This document shows positions 1-11,530 of a DNA stretch of 64,000 bases, piece after piece (within the stretch, counting starts at the first letter, position 1; every line of letters begins with the position of its first letter). The notes below the pieces were generated by a model. It ran no database searches and was not told the origin of the DNA. It worked only from the letters and a program-made list of their open reading frames with translations. Both the position numbers and the translations under genes were made by a program. The DNA is from Craspedostauros australis. Lineage: Eukaryota > Bacillariophyta > Bacillariophyceae > Mastogloiales > Achnanthaceae. The stretch lies in NCBI GenBank assembly GCA_026770025.1, contig JAMXDE010000065.1:209519-273518 (forward strand). The letters run 5' to 3'.

Positions 1-1939
1 GAAGAAGAAGAAGCAGCTCAAGAAGTCGGAAACGGACATCAGCGCCATCGACGAGGACCGCCGCAAGACGAAGCGCCGCATCAAGTCCGTCAGCAAATCC
101 AACTCCATGCACGAGTTCCAAACCGCCACGAAACCCAAACGCCGCAGCACCGCGCCTCGCAAGCCCAAGAGCGAGCAAGATATCAGCTTGGCCATCCACA
201 GCAGCGACGACGAATCACCGCGCAGGCGCCGCCGATCGAGGGACAAGACGTCGCGCAGGAACAACCATTCTGTGGAACCGCGCGGACGCTCGGATACTCT
301 GCATTCCAAGTACGGGGCCTTCGTGGCGCGCAGTCGATCGCGTAGCATCGAACGTGAAGACGAGACTCATGACAAGGCGATGCACATTCCAAGGCGCAGC
401 AAGAAGCCTGGCAGCAGCGAATCCTCCGTGTGCAGCATCGGCAGAGTGGAGACCGTCTCGGCAGATGAGGATGAATGCGATGATGATGATGGCAACAACG
501 ATCATGTTGTCGTCCGTATTGAGAATGCTCCAGATGCGATGGATCAACCGCAATCGATGGCGGAGGCGATCCACGAGGTGGATGCAGTGTCAGTGTCAGA
601 GCCAACACGAATACCAGCGCCAACACCACCGATCGCACCACAAACAGCACCAAGCACAGCACCAAGCACAGCCACAGCCACAACCACAACAGCACCAACA
701 ACAGTAGCAGAACAATCAATCACCAATAACCGACTGCAAGAACAATTGTCGGAAGCCTTGGAGAAGGTGGTGCGATCGACGGAGGAGACCATGGCCGTCA
801 AGGACAACCTCCTCACCACGACGCAGTCCTTGACCAAGGCGCAGACGGAGATTCTGCAGCTCACCAACGACCGCAACGAATGGAAGACGAAGGCCGACGA
901 CGTCCAATCCAACCTGCGCCACCGCGATTCCAAGATCGCCGAGCTCAACCTCACCATCGACGATCAGCTCGATAATCTAGAGCGCACGGATCGCAAGCTC
1001 GAGCTGGCCGATGAGGAGATTAGGGAGCTGGAAGACGAGCTGCGCAAGCTGGAGGACGAGCTCGTCGATCTCAAGCTGCATGCCACCGCGCATGACACCG
1101 CGCACCAACGCATCGCGTCCCTCGAACGCGAGGTCGAGGACCAGCGCGCCGAAATCCAACGCCTCAAGGCCGTCCAGCTCGAGAACACGATGCTGCAGGG
1201 CCAGCTCAAAGGCCGCGACCTCGAATGGACCGTCAAGCTCAACAAGAAGGACGAGGCCATCGCCATCCTGCAGAAGGAGGCCGCGCGCCTCGTCAAGGAA
1301 CTCGACGACCGCGAGAAGGGTTCCTTCGTCTCCCTCACCAAACAGCTGCACGACAAACAATCCCAGATCGCGTCGACGCAGGAACAGCTCGAACACGCGC
1401 AGACCAAGATCGAGCAGCTGACGGAGCATAACCACGACCTGCAATCCAACAACGACGGCCTCGAGGATCAGGTGCGCGCGCAGATGGCCAAGACGCAGGA
1501 ATGGCAAGATAAGAACGCGGCCCTGCAGGACAAGCTCACGGGCTGGACCGAAAAGACGTACACGTGGAAGCAGCGCGCCGAGGCCGCCGAACAGAAGCTG
1601 GCCAACATCAATCCCATCTCGGACGACGACGACGAATCGACGGCGAGCAATGCCCCGCAGGCCTTGTTCTTGCAGGCCGCCATGGACCGCACTTCCGTCT
1701 CGAGCGATCGGCGCAAGTCCTTTCTGGGCTTTGGATGGGGCGAAGCCGAGGACAGCACCGACACGGCGTCGTTGCAAGCGCAGATCGCCAAGTTGCAGAG
1801 CGAACTGATCAAGGCCCAATCTGGTTACAAGGAGGACATGTACTTGAAAGAAAAGCGCATTCAGGAGTTGGAGGATGAAAACTGCGATTACGCCGCGAAG
1901 AATGCCCAGCTCATCAAGCAGACCTTGGCGGTCGATTGA
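1..1939 (+). CDS. Coiled-coil protein, 5' end cut by the window edge
   Basis: The reading frame is open from base 2, so the ATG at 107 is internal or at best the first visible Met; the stop is TGA at 1937. The visible part begins with a Lys/Arg- and Ser-rich stretch (to about 480), then a Thr/Ala/Pro-rich linker (about 600-715), then a long heptad-patterned, Glu/Lys/Leu-rich coiled coil from about 720 to 1600. A Ser/Asp-rich stretch around 1610-1760 separates this from a last short coil ending at the stop. I recognise no catalytic domain. It could be a cytoskeletal, tethering or myosin-tail-like scaffold, but that is inference from shape alone. It converges on the gene at 2090, with only 150 bp between stop codons. 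Confidence 0.8.
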   Translation, partial: KKKKQLKKSETDISAIDEDRRKTKRRIKSVSKSNSMHEFQTATKPKRRSTAPRKPKSEQDISLAIHSSDDESPRRRRRSRDKTSRRNNHSVEPRGRSDTLHSKYGAFVARSRSRSIEREDETHDKAMHIPRRSKKPGSSESSVCSIGRVETVSADEDECDDDDGNNDHVVVRIENAPDAMDQPQSMAEAIHEVDAVSVSEPTRIPAPTPPIAPQTAPSTAPSTATATTTTAPTTVAEQSITNNRLQEQLSEALEKVVRSTEETMAVKDNLLTTTQSLTKAQTEILQLTNDRNEWKTKADDVQSNLRHRDSKIAELNLTIDDQLDNLERTDRKLELADEEIRELEDELRKLEDELVDLKLHATAHDTAHQRIASLEREVEDQRAEIQRLKAVQLENTMLQGQLKGRDLEWTVKLNKKDEAIAILQKEAARLVKELDDREKGSFVSLTKQLHDKQSQIASTQEQLEHAQTKIEQLTEHNHDLQSNNDGLEDQVRAQMAKTQEWQDKNAALQDKLTGWTEKTYTWKQRAEAAEQKLANINPISDDDDESTASNAPQALFLQAAMDRTSVSSDRRKSFLGFGWGEAEDSTDTASLQAQIAKLQSELIKAQSGYKEDMYLKEKRIQELEDENCDYAAKNAQLIKQTLAVD

Positions 1940-2089
1940 TCACGCGTGCTCTCCAGTAGACTTTATATCCTAACACATAGTGCACGGCATAGCATAGCGA
2001 CTGCTTGTAACACACACACAACTTGAGCAAAAGCAACGCCCCTATAGAACAGCACAGTGTACAGAATGTGTGTGGGTGTTAGAATTAGA

Positions 2090-3385
2090 TCAGGGTCGGC
2101 GCTCCAAAGCTGTAATGACGGTTCCCAAGGGAATGTCCTTGGGTGCAGTTGACGTGGATGACCGGCGCTTCTCACTCGTCCGCGACCGACGCTGTGATGA
2201 TGATGAGTCCTTCTCCGATCGCCGCCGACGCCTCGAAGTGGATCGCCGACGCCGACGGCCCGTGCTGGAACTGCGGCGCTGCGAGGATCCGCGCGTGCGC
2301 CGCGAGTGGCAGCTGTTGCTGCGCGACTTGGAGCGCTTCTTGTGCTTGGCCAGCTCCTCCTCGAGCTCCTTCGCGATGCACTGATGGTCCATCATGCCCA
2401 TGATGAGGGCCTGCGTGCGGCTGGAGACGGAGGTCTGGTTGGACGCTCGGGCGATGGCCTCCGGCACGCACATGCCGTTGCAGCGCTGGTAGTCCTGCTC
2501 GTCGAGGACGGCCTGTCTGGTGGCCTCCTTGTGTATGTTGCGCTTCTCGGAGCCCTCACGCGTGTGGCACTCGAGACCGCGCTGGACGGGGTACTCACCG
2601 CGCTCGATGCCGTCCAGCATGCGCTGCGTCTTGAGCTTGATGCGGTCCATCTCGAAGTCTGTGTACCACGTGTTCTCCCACTCCTCATCGGTGTAGCTGA
2701 GATGGTGCAGGCACTTGCGCACGCGCACCTGGTTGCGGAACTGGATGGTGCGTCGCCTGGCCGTGCTGGGCATGGAGGAGTCCGTGGACATGCGTCGCAG
2801 CTGTCGCTGGTGCGAGGAGGAGTCCTGCATGGATCGTCTGCGCGAGCGCGTGCTGTGGTTGCTGATGGCGGCGTCTTCGATCATGTCGTCCTCCTCTTCG
2901 TTGTCATTGTCGTTATTGTTGCTGTCATCGTCTGATTCGCCACGGACGTAGGTGCGTCTGCCGCAACCGCCGGGCATGGCGACTGTGCTCCTGGCCCCGC
3001 GCACGGACTTGATCTGATCCAGCGAGGAGGCCTTGGGGCGCACTCGCTGTGGACCCGAGTCGCTGTCGGAGGCGTCCGTGGATGAGCTGAAGGAGCTCTG
3101 CTTGACGCTGGCGAGGCTGCTGTGGGCCGTGGAGACGGTGGCGGCCGTGATCTCGTCGTCCTCAATGTCGGAGGGCGATTTGGTGACGCTGGACCGTGCC
3201 TGTCTGCGGTTGGCCATGCGCACCACCGTCTTTGGCGCCAAAGCGGGCGACTTCATGGTCAGGCTGGGCCGCTTGGCGTCTCTCACAGCGGAGGAGACGC
3301 TCCTTCCGAAGCTGGCCATGCTGTCGATGCTGTACGATGATGGCGTGGGGGAGATCGGCGTCTCCTGTTCTCCTGTGATAGGCAT
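2090..3385 (-). CDS. Basic Ser/Arg-rich protein of a diatom-expanded family of unknown function
   Basis: A 431-aa single-exon frame from ATG at 3385 to TGA at 2090. The first half is Ser-rich and low in complexity, with an acidic Asn/Asp/Glu run near residues 150-165. The core, about residues 215-330, has the spaced motif HLSYTDEEWENTWYT, then MLDGIERGEYP, RGLECHTREGS and AVLDEQDYQ. I recognise this arrangement from a large, uncharacterised family seen repeatedly in diatoms; no function is known to me. The C-terminus (about 350-425) is an Arg/Ser-dipeptide region like those of RNA-binding or nuclear proteins. It converges on the coiled-coil gene to its left. A nuclear role is a guess from the basic tail. 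Confidence 0.75.
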   Translation of the reverse strand: MPITGEQETPISPTPSSYSIDSMASFGRSVSSAVRDAKRPSLTMKSPALAPKTVVRMANRRQARSSVTKSPSDIEDDEITAATVSTAHSSLASVKQSSFSSSTDASDSDSGPQRVRPKASSLDQIKSVRGARSTVAMPGGCGRRTYVRGESDDDSNNNDNDNEEEDDMIEDAAISNHSTRSRRRSMQDSSSHQRQLRRMSTDSSMPSTARRRTIQFRNQVRVRKCLHHLSYTDEEWENTWYTDFEMDRIKLKTQRMLDGIERGEYPVQRGLECHTREGSEKRNIHKEATRQAVLDEQDYQRCNGMCVPEAIARASNQTSVSSRTQALIMGMMDHQCIAKELEEELAKHKKRSKSRSNSCHSRRTRGSSQRRSSSTGRRRRRSTSRRRRRSEKDSSSSQRRSRTSEKRRSSTSTAPKDIPLGTVITALERRP

Positions 3386-5818
3386 GTTATAGTGTTATGT
3401 TGTGTTATGTTGTGTAGTGTTATGGAATAGATGGAAGTCTGATGACAGTTGGATGGTCGTTGGATGCAAGTCCGATGGAGATTCAGTTGTGCGAAGCAAT
3501 CGATTGTCCTTGGCGGAGTCTCTGCAGATGCAACGGAGTATGGATTATGGAGTATATGGATTATGAATAGATCAGGGTGCGTGGCTTCCAACCTCGTCAA
3601 TGCTTTCTGTGCTTTCTGTTGTACTCTGTGGGAGTATAGCACGACAATAGCACGAGTACGAGTATGGAAGCGTAATCAGTGCAACGATTGTGTATTTGTG
3701 TTTGTGCGAAGATTCCTGTCGTTGTTATAAGGTGTTGGAGAGTGCCACAGCTTCAGACTGTCACCTTTCAACTACTCTTGTTCAACAATTGTAATCTAAT
3801 GGACAGAGTGGTGTCCGATTGAGTTGAGTTGGGTTGAGCACAATGGATCGATGGGGTTGTCTTGCCTCTCCGATTGTGTCGTTTTATTTTGCTTCTGCTT
3901 CAACGCAATGAGAGGCGACGCAGCAAGATGACAGGAGATGCCGGAGCAACGGCGTGCAACGTCGGTACCACGAAAGCGGCACAACGGCGATCTGCAACGA
4001 CAAACCAAGTTATCTCGGGAAGCGAAGTGTGATGATGATGCTCGGCACCCAGTTGCCATAGCCCGCGTAGAGTGCGCGTATGTTGCGCTCGTTTGTTCGT
4101 TTTTTCATGCTTCTGTGCCAACACGCATACACACGCGATACTTGCGTGTTATCACCACCAATCAACACGGCTGGTCACCAAACCATCGGCGTTTCAAAAG
4201 TACAAAACGAGACGAAGCCGCCCGCCGGTGTGCATCAAAAGGATGCTTGAACAGGAACACACACTTAAAGCCGGAATTGTTCGTGTAAATCACGTGGTTG
4301 CCGTTGAGCATATATATTTCGTCTTCGTGACTACCTTTCACTTATGGTCCCTGCGGAAACAGTAGTGCACAAGCCAGTCTAAGTGATTCTTCATTGCGTC
4401 TCACTGGATGTCCCACGAGCACAAAAACACCGAGAGAAACAATCCCGGTCGCGAATTGCCCATAGCCCCCATGGGCATTGTCCTCCCACGCACACCACCA
4501 CGCAAAACCTCTTTGCTCCACGCATTTGGTTCCCACGAAGGCCGCCGCCTCCAGTACGGTTACAAGTGCACCGCTCTACCCATAACTCCGTCACAACTCG
4601 TGTCACTTTCCGACGTAGTTATCGTCGAGGACACAAACAAAGAAGCGCGTGGAAACAGAGCTTCCGGCTGTTCCCAACACAAAGACCACCGCATTCGACA
4701 ACTTGTGATCGGAGGATTCCAAACTGCACTCAGGTTTGGAATCGCACGAAAAGATCCATCGGAACCGAATTCTTCGGAAGTGTTACACAGTCCTGCCCAA
4801 CATCTCGGACACCGCTTCTCTTTTCATGTTCAGCATTTCTGTCAGAGGGGTCGCCGTTGCCTCTTGAATCGCACGAGAGTGGAGCACCCAACCGCATCAT
4901 CGACCATCGCTTCTCTCATTTTTGTCAAATGGATGCTGGTCCGAGCTGCTGCTTCGGACTTTGATGCACTTTCCTTCAGCAGCAAGGTCCGAATGTGGTC
5001 GCAGGTAACCATCTCTTGCCAAGTGATTCGGTGCAACGTTTGTGCGTGATGTCAGCGTTTTGGTGTGCCAGTTCGGCACGAACTGGAAATGAGATACCGT
5101 CCGTTGGATCCTCCCTCCAATCACGATCACATCGTTGCTCCGGACGAGTACCGCTTTCTGATCAATCAAGGGTGCTTCCAGTCTTGTAACCTCTTGTGGC
5201 ACGTTCATCCACGACCACAAGCCCACGATTACTCGCCCGTCAATCACGTCGCAACCACTTCTGCCAACCTTCATTTCCATGATCAAACCACAATAGAGGC
5301 AGGAACACTTAACATGAACAAGCATAGCGCGTCCTGCTCCCATGACCACAACGCATACTTGTACGAGTAGAATGCATTCGTTGCGCAAGTGTCTCACAAT
5401 ATCACCCAGGTCAGCGAGTCGACCAACCTTTCGTCATGTTGAGTGGCACTTTTTCATCGATCTCAACGTGTACATGTCCTATTTAGTTTAAAATCGTGAA
5501 CGATGGGATGTTGAGATATAGCATGAGAAGCAGTTGTTTGGATTGCTTTTTTGGTGTGCTCTCTAGATTTGCCTGTTTTATATATACCTCATTGATTATA
5601 ACGGTTAGGTCATGCGCCGACGGCGCTTTTATTTCGCCTCGTTTATTCAACGTGCTGGCACGCTGCCGGAACGGAGTGAAGTCGTAGGATGGCTAATGTG
5701 GTCGAGGTGCTGTCGTGGCATGGGCGTCACAGGGGTGCGATCCGATGGCGAGTTCGGTCTGGCGGTTGTGTGCCTGCGCTGGTTGAGCATCCAGTTGACG
5801 AGCACTGTTCGGGCAGTA
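3386..5818. other. Gene-poor stretch upstream of the 2090-3385 gene
   Basis: The first few hundred bases are presumably promoter and 5' leader of the minus-strand gene ending at 3385. Between about 4,380 and 5,400 there are overlapping open frames on both strands (longest 4408-5049 plus and 4897-5397 minus). Neither shows a recognisable domain, a convincing start or consistent codon bias. This may be decayed mobile sequence, but I cannot identify it. Confidence 0.4.
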
Positions 5819-6793
5819 TCACCGAGGCCTTTCCGCATGGCTTGAACCCAGTCGGACAGTGCTGCGGTCTGATGTAGAGGAGGTGGTCGCCCCCCAGAGA
5901 GATCGTAGCATGGACGGGACAGTTGCGGCAGGCGCTGACTGTACCTGGCAGGCGTGTTGCTGAAGGATTGCGATCATGTCATTGGACGTCTGTGCTGCTT
6001 TGGTGTCATTGCAGTCTTTCCACTGCGCCAGCACAGTGTGCCAGAGCAGGTTGGCAACACTGACCTGCCAGTCCCGAAGCAGCCTGGACATACCTTGGTG
6101 CATGCTTTGGGCCATGGGAGGAGCCTGTTGCCGCCAGAGAGAGGCCCATCCGCCCCACACTATCGCAGCCCACCCCACAGCAGCTTGCTGTAGATGGATA
6201 TGTTTGGTGGGCGAGTCCCGGATGCCGGAGGGTGGGATGCCACTGGTGGAAATACAGAGGAGAGCTGTGAACAATAGTTGGGCAACGGGGGGAGGGGTAC
6301 TAGGCAGTTGCATGATTGACTGCACTTTGAGAATGACCTTGGCCCAGATGGCCTGGCTGGATGCGCTTTGGCACATGATGATGTGAGCGTTGTCCTTGGG
6401 CTGCCTGCAGCAGGGACATGCATCGGAGGCTTCTTGCTGTCATTGTTGCATGTTCTTGCTGCTGGCACCCGCGCCCATCACTAGTTTGAGGAGGGTGCGC
6501 CGTCTGCCCCCCATCCAGCGTCAGGAGTTGACTCGCATTGGCGTCCAGTTCACATCGGCTGGGCTGGCTGACCCCCATTGTTGGCACCACTTGCGTCAGA
6601 TATCTGTTCCGTCGAGCGTGCTGTGCACAGTCCAGTAGTCCAGATCTGTGATTCGGGTGGTGCCCGTGTGCAGGGTCCATCCGCCAGTAGGCACTGGGGG
6701 AATAGCAGTACTCCACCCGGTTTGGTGTGTGTGTTCCCACTGCTGGCCGGTGTAGGCATCAGCGGAGACATTCATTGTTGGCAAGTTCCACAC
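5819..6793 (-). pseudogene. Decayed reverse-transcriptase C-terminal fragment
   Basis: On the minus strand a frame running through the 5819-6376 ORF and upstream of it reads RRRTLLKLVMGAGASSKNMQQ, a stop, then ACPCCRQPKDNAHIIMCQS, followed about 40 residues later by AVGWAAIVWGGWASLWRQQ and LLWHTVLAQWKDCND. This order (Arg-rich helix, Lys-Asn/Lys-Met, CPxC...H...C zinc-like motif, then a Gly-Trp/Trp helix pair ending in Trp...N) matches the C-terminal part I know from diatom reverse-transcriptase ORFs. At least two in-frame stops interrupt it and no catalytic YxDD is visible, so it is a dead fragment. The class of parent element is inferred, not shown. Confidence 0.45.
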
Positions 6794-7560
6794 ATAGATG
6801 ACTCTTGCACTGTAGACGATGGTGGTGGTGGTGGTGGTGTTACAAATTCAATTCTTAATTCATTCCGTTGTTGTTCCGATGGCCCAACTATGAGTCAGCA
6901 TGCGAGATCCTCTCTCGTCGTTTCTCATGTTTCTCTCTCTCTCGTCCGTGTTATCACTGTGCGTGACTCCATGTTCGACATGTACATGATTGTCCTGTCT
7001 TATACTGACCTACTACTTCATGTGTAGTTGTCAATGTCTTGTCCAAACTCCTCCTTTGCATATCCACGATCTCCATGACACCACAGTCATAGAATCTTCG
7101 GCTTCTTGTTCCGATGAGGAGTCAGCTGTCCATGTGGTGACACGATGACATTGTGTCAATGCCAGCTGTCATTTCATGCTCCTTCAGATTCCATTTTCCG
7201 TTGATGATGCAGATGGGAGGCAAAAGTATCGTCATATGGGGGTTACTTTGTGCAGTACATCGATCTGGACTCGATGTCGCTTGTTCCTGTCGAATGGATG
7301 GACAGACCGAATATCTGATGGTCTGGTTACCTTGATGAAGTCCTTTCCGATCTCAATGAAGGAGACCAACGAGGGTCCTTCCGTTGGGGAGCCTGTCATG
7401 TCATTGAGGATGGCGGAGAGGCTGGGGTCCTTTGGGTCCTTGGGGTTGGTCTCAAAGGTATCAGTCAAATCACCTGGGCTCCTCTTGGAGGGTCCCCTGG
7501 TGGAGGGTTTGATGCAGTTGGTAAAAGTCCTCATGCAGGGTCTAGAAGCTTGACAGTCTC
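6794..7560. other. Intergenic, no recognisable gene
   Basis: Contains a short GGT repeat near 6823-6840. A 100-codon minus-strand frame at 7232-7534 includes NPKDPKDPSLSAILNDMTGS and looks protein-like, but it has no recognisable family and stops soon after. Nothing else is supported. Confidence 0.35.
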
Positions 7561-8585
7561 TTGCAACTGCTAATCAAATAGAGCCCAAATGTAGTAGCTG
7601 TTGTCTTGATGGCTGAAGTTTGGTGTTGGTAAAGGTTTGATTGACAAGCAGTCCAAACGTGAGTCTTCTGTCCACAAGTAGCAAGTTGAGAATACTATTG
7701 GTTGGTGAAGAAACATGTGGATTATGAGTGCTATTTCTACAGTCCTTGCTGGGTTGGCATCTCATGCAGGTTGCCCTCAAAAAGGGTCATAGGGTTTGCA
7801 TAGCCCAAGTACCATGGGAGGGATCCCTTCGTCGAGTCTGGAGCAAGGCGAAGGTTTTTGGTGTGTGTTCCTGCATGGCACCAATCCTTCAATCCGGCAG
7901 TCTTGTCCAGGCATCAGGATCTTGGCAGGAAGGGGTTCTGATGACTGGGTCATCGGAACCTTTTTCTGTGATCCTGGATTCCAGAGATCTTCTTTGAAGA
8001 CTCCTGCCTGGTCCAAACATGGTTATGTCTGAAACATGGTTCAGGCCAATTTGTGGGAAAACGAGTCATGTGTGCCAGGAAATCCCTCCTTGGCCTAACT
8101 GCTAGTTTAGCTCCATTGCAATTTGTTGCAACTGTTAATCTAGTAGAGCTCAAACGTAATGGTTGTGGTTTTGGTAGTAGTTGTTGTGCTCTGGGCAGAG
8201 GCTTGATTGGCAAGCTGTCCAAACATGCGATCTTCTGTTCACAAGTAATCAATTGAGAGTACTCATGAAAGGTGATGAAACATGTGGAATATGAGTGTTA
8301 TTGCTATGGTTATTGCCATGGTTCTTGCTGGGGTGGTACTTTGTGCAGATGTCCCCTCGAAAAGGGGTTGTAGGGTTGCATAGTGCCAGTACCACAGGTG
8401 GTTCCGTTTTCGGTGTGGGAGCAAGGCGAAGGTTTGCAGAGCAGGTTCCTGCATCTTGCTGTTCCCTGGGTCCAGCTGTCTTCGCCAGACATCGAGACTT
8501 CGGTGGAAAAGGGTTCCGATGACTGGGTCATCAGAACCCTTTCTCCATGGATGTTGGGCTGTGTCCGTTCCAAACGTGGCTATAT
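7561..8585. repeat. About 560-bp tandem repeat, two copies
   Basis: The sequence starting at 7561 (TGCAACTGCTAATC) recurs in diverged form at 8128 (TGCAACTGTTAATC), a period of about 560 bp. Shared landmarks along the unit are GGAGCAAGGCGAAGGTTT (7840s and 8417), GATGACTGGGTCATC (7940s and 8517) and CCAAACRTGG (8011 and 8571). The unit then resumes after the inserted transposon at 12155. No protein is assigned to it. Confidence 0.75.
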
Positions 8586-8752
8586 CCATAAAGAGAGATT
8601 CTGTCTGGGGAGACCAAAAATGGCCATTTTGGGCTCAGGAGACAAAGTTACCCGGAGGTTCGCCAAAATCCGGTCTGAGGAGACAATTTTCAGTTCCACG
8701 TGATAAATCTCCACGATAGGATTTTTCGGTCGAATACTTCGACTAAAAGAAA
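8586..8752. repeat. Left terminal/subterminal inverted repeat of the transposon
   Basis: The outer bases mirror the right end (CCATAAAGA). An inner block with TTCGACTAAAA at about 8738-8749 mirrors the block at about 12000 on the other strand. Similarity between these anchors is patchy, with several GTCTGAGGAGAC-like boxes that could be transposase binding sites (inference). Confidence 0.65.
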
Positions 8753-8978
8753 CTCTGCCAGCTCTTCGTTCTGACATCTTCTCCTCCAAGATTTTCTTCA
8801 TCGTCATTGTTTCTTCGCTTTCCTCCAGTTGGCAACAACCCTCCCTCTCCAACCTCCTTGCCTGCTGTGGTTCATTTCATCCCATCATCAACCTTGCACC
8901 TCCTTGCTTATCATTCGCAGCATCCCCCATACTGCCTTCTTCTTCCAGCTTGCCTTCTTCGATACGTCACCTTCATCA

Positions 8979-11530
8979 ATGGCATCTTCTCTTCCACCTG
9001 ATGCTCCCAATGCCAATGACGACTTGCCCACAGCTTCCACTCCAGTTGCAACAACCGGCCATGGCAATGTCTCTCCATCCCAGCAGCTTCATCCCTTTGG
9101 ACATGTTTTGGATGATGGAATGGGTGATGCAGGCAAATACACCCATGAAGAAGAAGGAGATGGCATCTGTGTCAACAGTGATGACGAGGGTGCAGTGCCT
9201 ACAGTGGTGCCTCCAGATCCTGTTGGTGATTTTGGAGTCCAACCATGCTCGCTTCCTGGCTACAGCCATTGCATCGTCCTCCCTCCCAAGAAGGGGAGTC
9301 AGGAGATCTCTGTGGAGTGGAAGGTGCTCTCGGCCTACGACCATGCAACAAAAGTGACTGTTGGAGAAACGCACAAGCTCGCTCTCCTCCATGCAAAGGA
9401 AGAGATTTGTTCACTGCGAACAGCTGTCTTGCAACGCTTCCCCAAGAGTCCTCCTGGGTCTCCACCATACATGCCAACACCCCATGACTTGATCCACGAT
9501 GTGCTGGGTCTCACATCTCCCATTTTCATCCGTGCATTTGGCCCAAGCGGGCTGGATTTCTCATATCCTGAGTACATGGAGTTCCTCTATGCCATCACAT
9601 CACAGATGGTGGAAGGCTGCACCATTCGTTGGCTCTATGATGGCGGCAATGCTGCCACGCTTCCCAGCTTTCCCACCAGACAGCACTACATTAATCTCTG
9701 GGATCGTATTCAACGCAATGGAAACCCTGTCTCTCGGACTGGCCATCGCTTTGTTTGGACCGAATTGGAAAGGGCTTTCAACATGACGCTTGAGATTCTT
9801 TGTCTTCGTCATCGTTGCCCGAATCGGATCGTCACATTGGATGATGACAAGGTCCATTGCAGCAGCCGTGCGGAGAGCAGCTATCTGCTTGGCATGAGAC
9901 ATACTCATGCAAATCGTAATGGGTAAGTGACAAACAGCATTGTGTGTTTTGTTGCAGAGGGGTGGCATCTCCATTTCATATTTCAATTCCTCACCCCAGG
10001 TCTCCATCTCGTTTCCGTCTTCTGCATTCCTTCAGATTAACTCTGAACACTCTTGTCCAGTCTGCTTCTGGACTTGTTGTGGGGTTGGCCGCTTGCCGAG
10101 ATGGGTTGGATGACGACACCTATCGGTTGTTCACCCAACAAAAAGAGCCAGATGGTTCTTTTCGAAATCTAACCCTCATGACAGATCGAGGATACAACTG
10201 CTACAGCACCACCATCTTCCTCACTACTAGGGGTGCCAATCTGGAGGGTACACACATGCGAGCTGGATACCTACCATTCACCTTCGGCCCATCCATTGGC
10301 AAGGGTGCACTCCAGATGGATATTGGGAGGAAGGGGCCAAGGATGGTGCATAGCACTGTCACCAACAGCATTGGCAAACAACAATTGACATGCTATGGAT
10401 ACCGACTCAACGAACAAACTGTACTTGCACTCTCCACAAGATCAAGTGGCTTCGAGTGGGACCTCACCCTCACCAACGCCAGTGACCAACAAAAGTACCA
10501 AGACATGGTGGAGGACAAGTATGGGAGCAATCCAAGATCCCCACACTACCCACACTTCTTCCAAACATGCACTGTCAATCCAACACGCTCGTCGGCAGTC
10601 AGAGCTGCCATATCCCAAGCTCCCCTTGGCACAACCGGTGTTGTGGCTGCCGCATCCAAGAATGTGAAACAGCGTTGGGCAGATATGGTGTGGGATCTGC
10701 CTGTGGATGGACTCACCTGTGGCCAGGGTGACCATCTGTAGTTCGTCCACCGCCGCTTCACGTTCATGAGCACCTCCACCCACAGCATGATACAGAAGGT
10801 GCTTGAAAGTGGAGAGTGGTGCAACACCGACAACGCCACCATATTCAATCAAACTGCATGGGAGTGCATTGGCTGCTACTTGGGATATGACGTGCTTGGT
10901 CGGAAGGCGAAGTACCACCATGCGTTGCAAGCAGAAAAAGCGAGATTGTGCGCACTTGATTTATACTCCAAACTCACATCTCCCACCTTCGATTCCCGTC
11001 ATGTTGAAATTGCACTTCTCTCCTCTCTCCGCGACAATGCCCCTGAAGAGGATGCCTTCCCTGACAAAGAGTTCATCGAACTCATGGTTATGTTTTACTG
11101 CAGCAAGCTCCAGCAAACCAGAGCCACACGATGCAAAATGCTCCGCACCATCCTCGCTGATGACAACAAGGTTTGACGGCGATTCGTGGCTGTCAGCGAC
11201 GCCTCCCTCAAGAAAGACCTCAAAGCTCGTCTCCCCAACACCAACACAACAAAAATGCCACGAGAGAAGGTTGTGGAGAGATTGGTTGCCCTGGCGATGA
11301 AGGAGATCGAGCAGGAGCCCGACCATCCATTCAGTTTCCAGGCAGGAAGCACCACTTCGGAGTGGATGCACAAGCTTGACCACGACCTCACAACTCTCAT
11401 GTTACAATCGTGGTTCATGAAGTCGGTTCGGGGCAAGGCCAGAAAGCTCGAAAAGCTGGGCCACAAAAATGAAGCTCCCTTCATGAAGCAGGCCCTCCAC
11501 TGTGTTGGAGTGGGTGGCAAGGGAAGATAG
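8979..11530 (+). pseudogene. DDE-type transposase-like gene, broken by two in-frame stops
   Basis: Exon 1 runs from ATG 8979 to 9922, followed by a canonical GTAAGT donor. The best acceptor keeping frame is TTCAG ending at 10035 (113-nt intron), although TTGCAG ending at 9957 also fits. Exon 2 stays in one frame to 11530 but is cut by TAG at 10739 and TGA at 11174. Both can arise from single G-to-A or C-to-T changes (TGG or CAG to TAG, CGA to TGA), typical of methylation decay. Motifs: VTLDDDKVHCSS just before the intron (probable first catalytic Asp) and TDRGYNCYS followed by a Gly-Thr after the Leu-rich helix (second Asp), an order I associate with IS4/piggyBac-like transposases in oomycetes and algae. 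The third acidic residue is not certain. Confidence 0.6.

Noticed and set aside
183-1819. Long minus-strand frames opposite the first coiled-coil gene
   Set aside because: They are Leu/Arg/Ser-rich mirror frames of a Glu/Lys/Gln-rich coding sequence, with no domain.
4408-5397. Overlapping open frames as genes
   Set aside because: No domain, inconsistent frame character and competing frames on both strands; treated as unidentified sequence.
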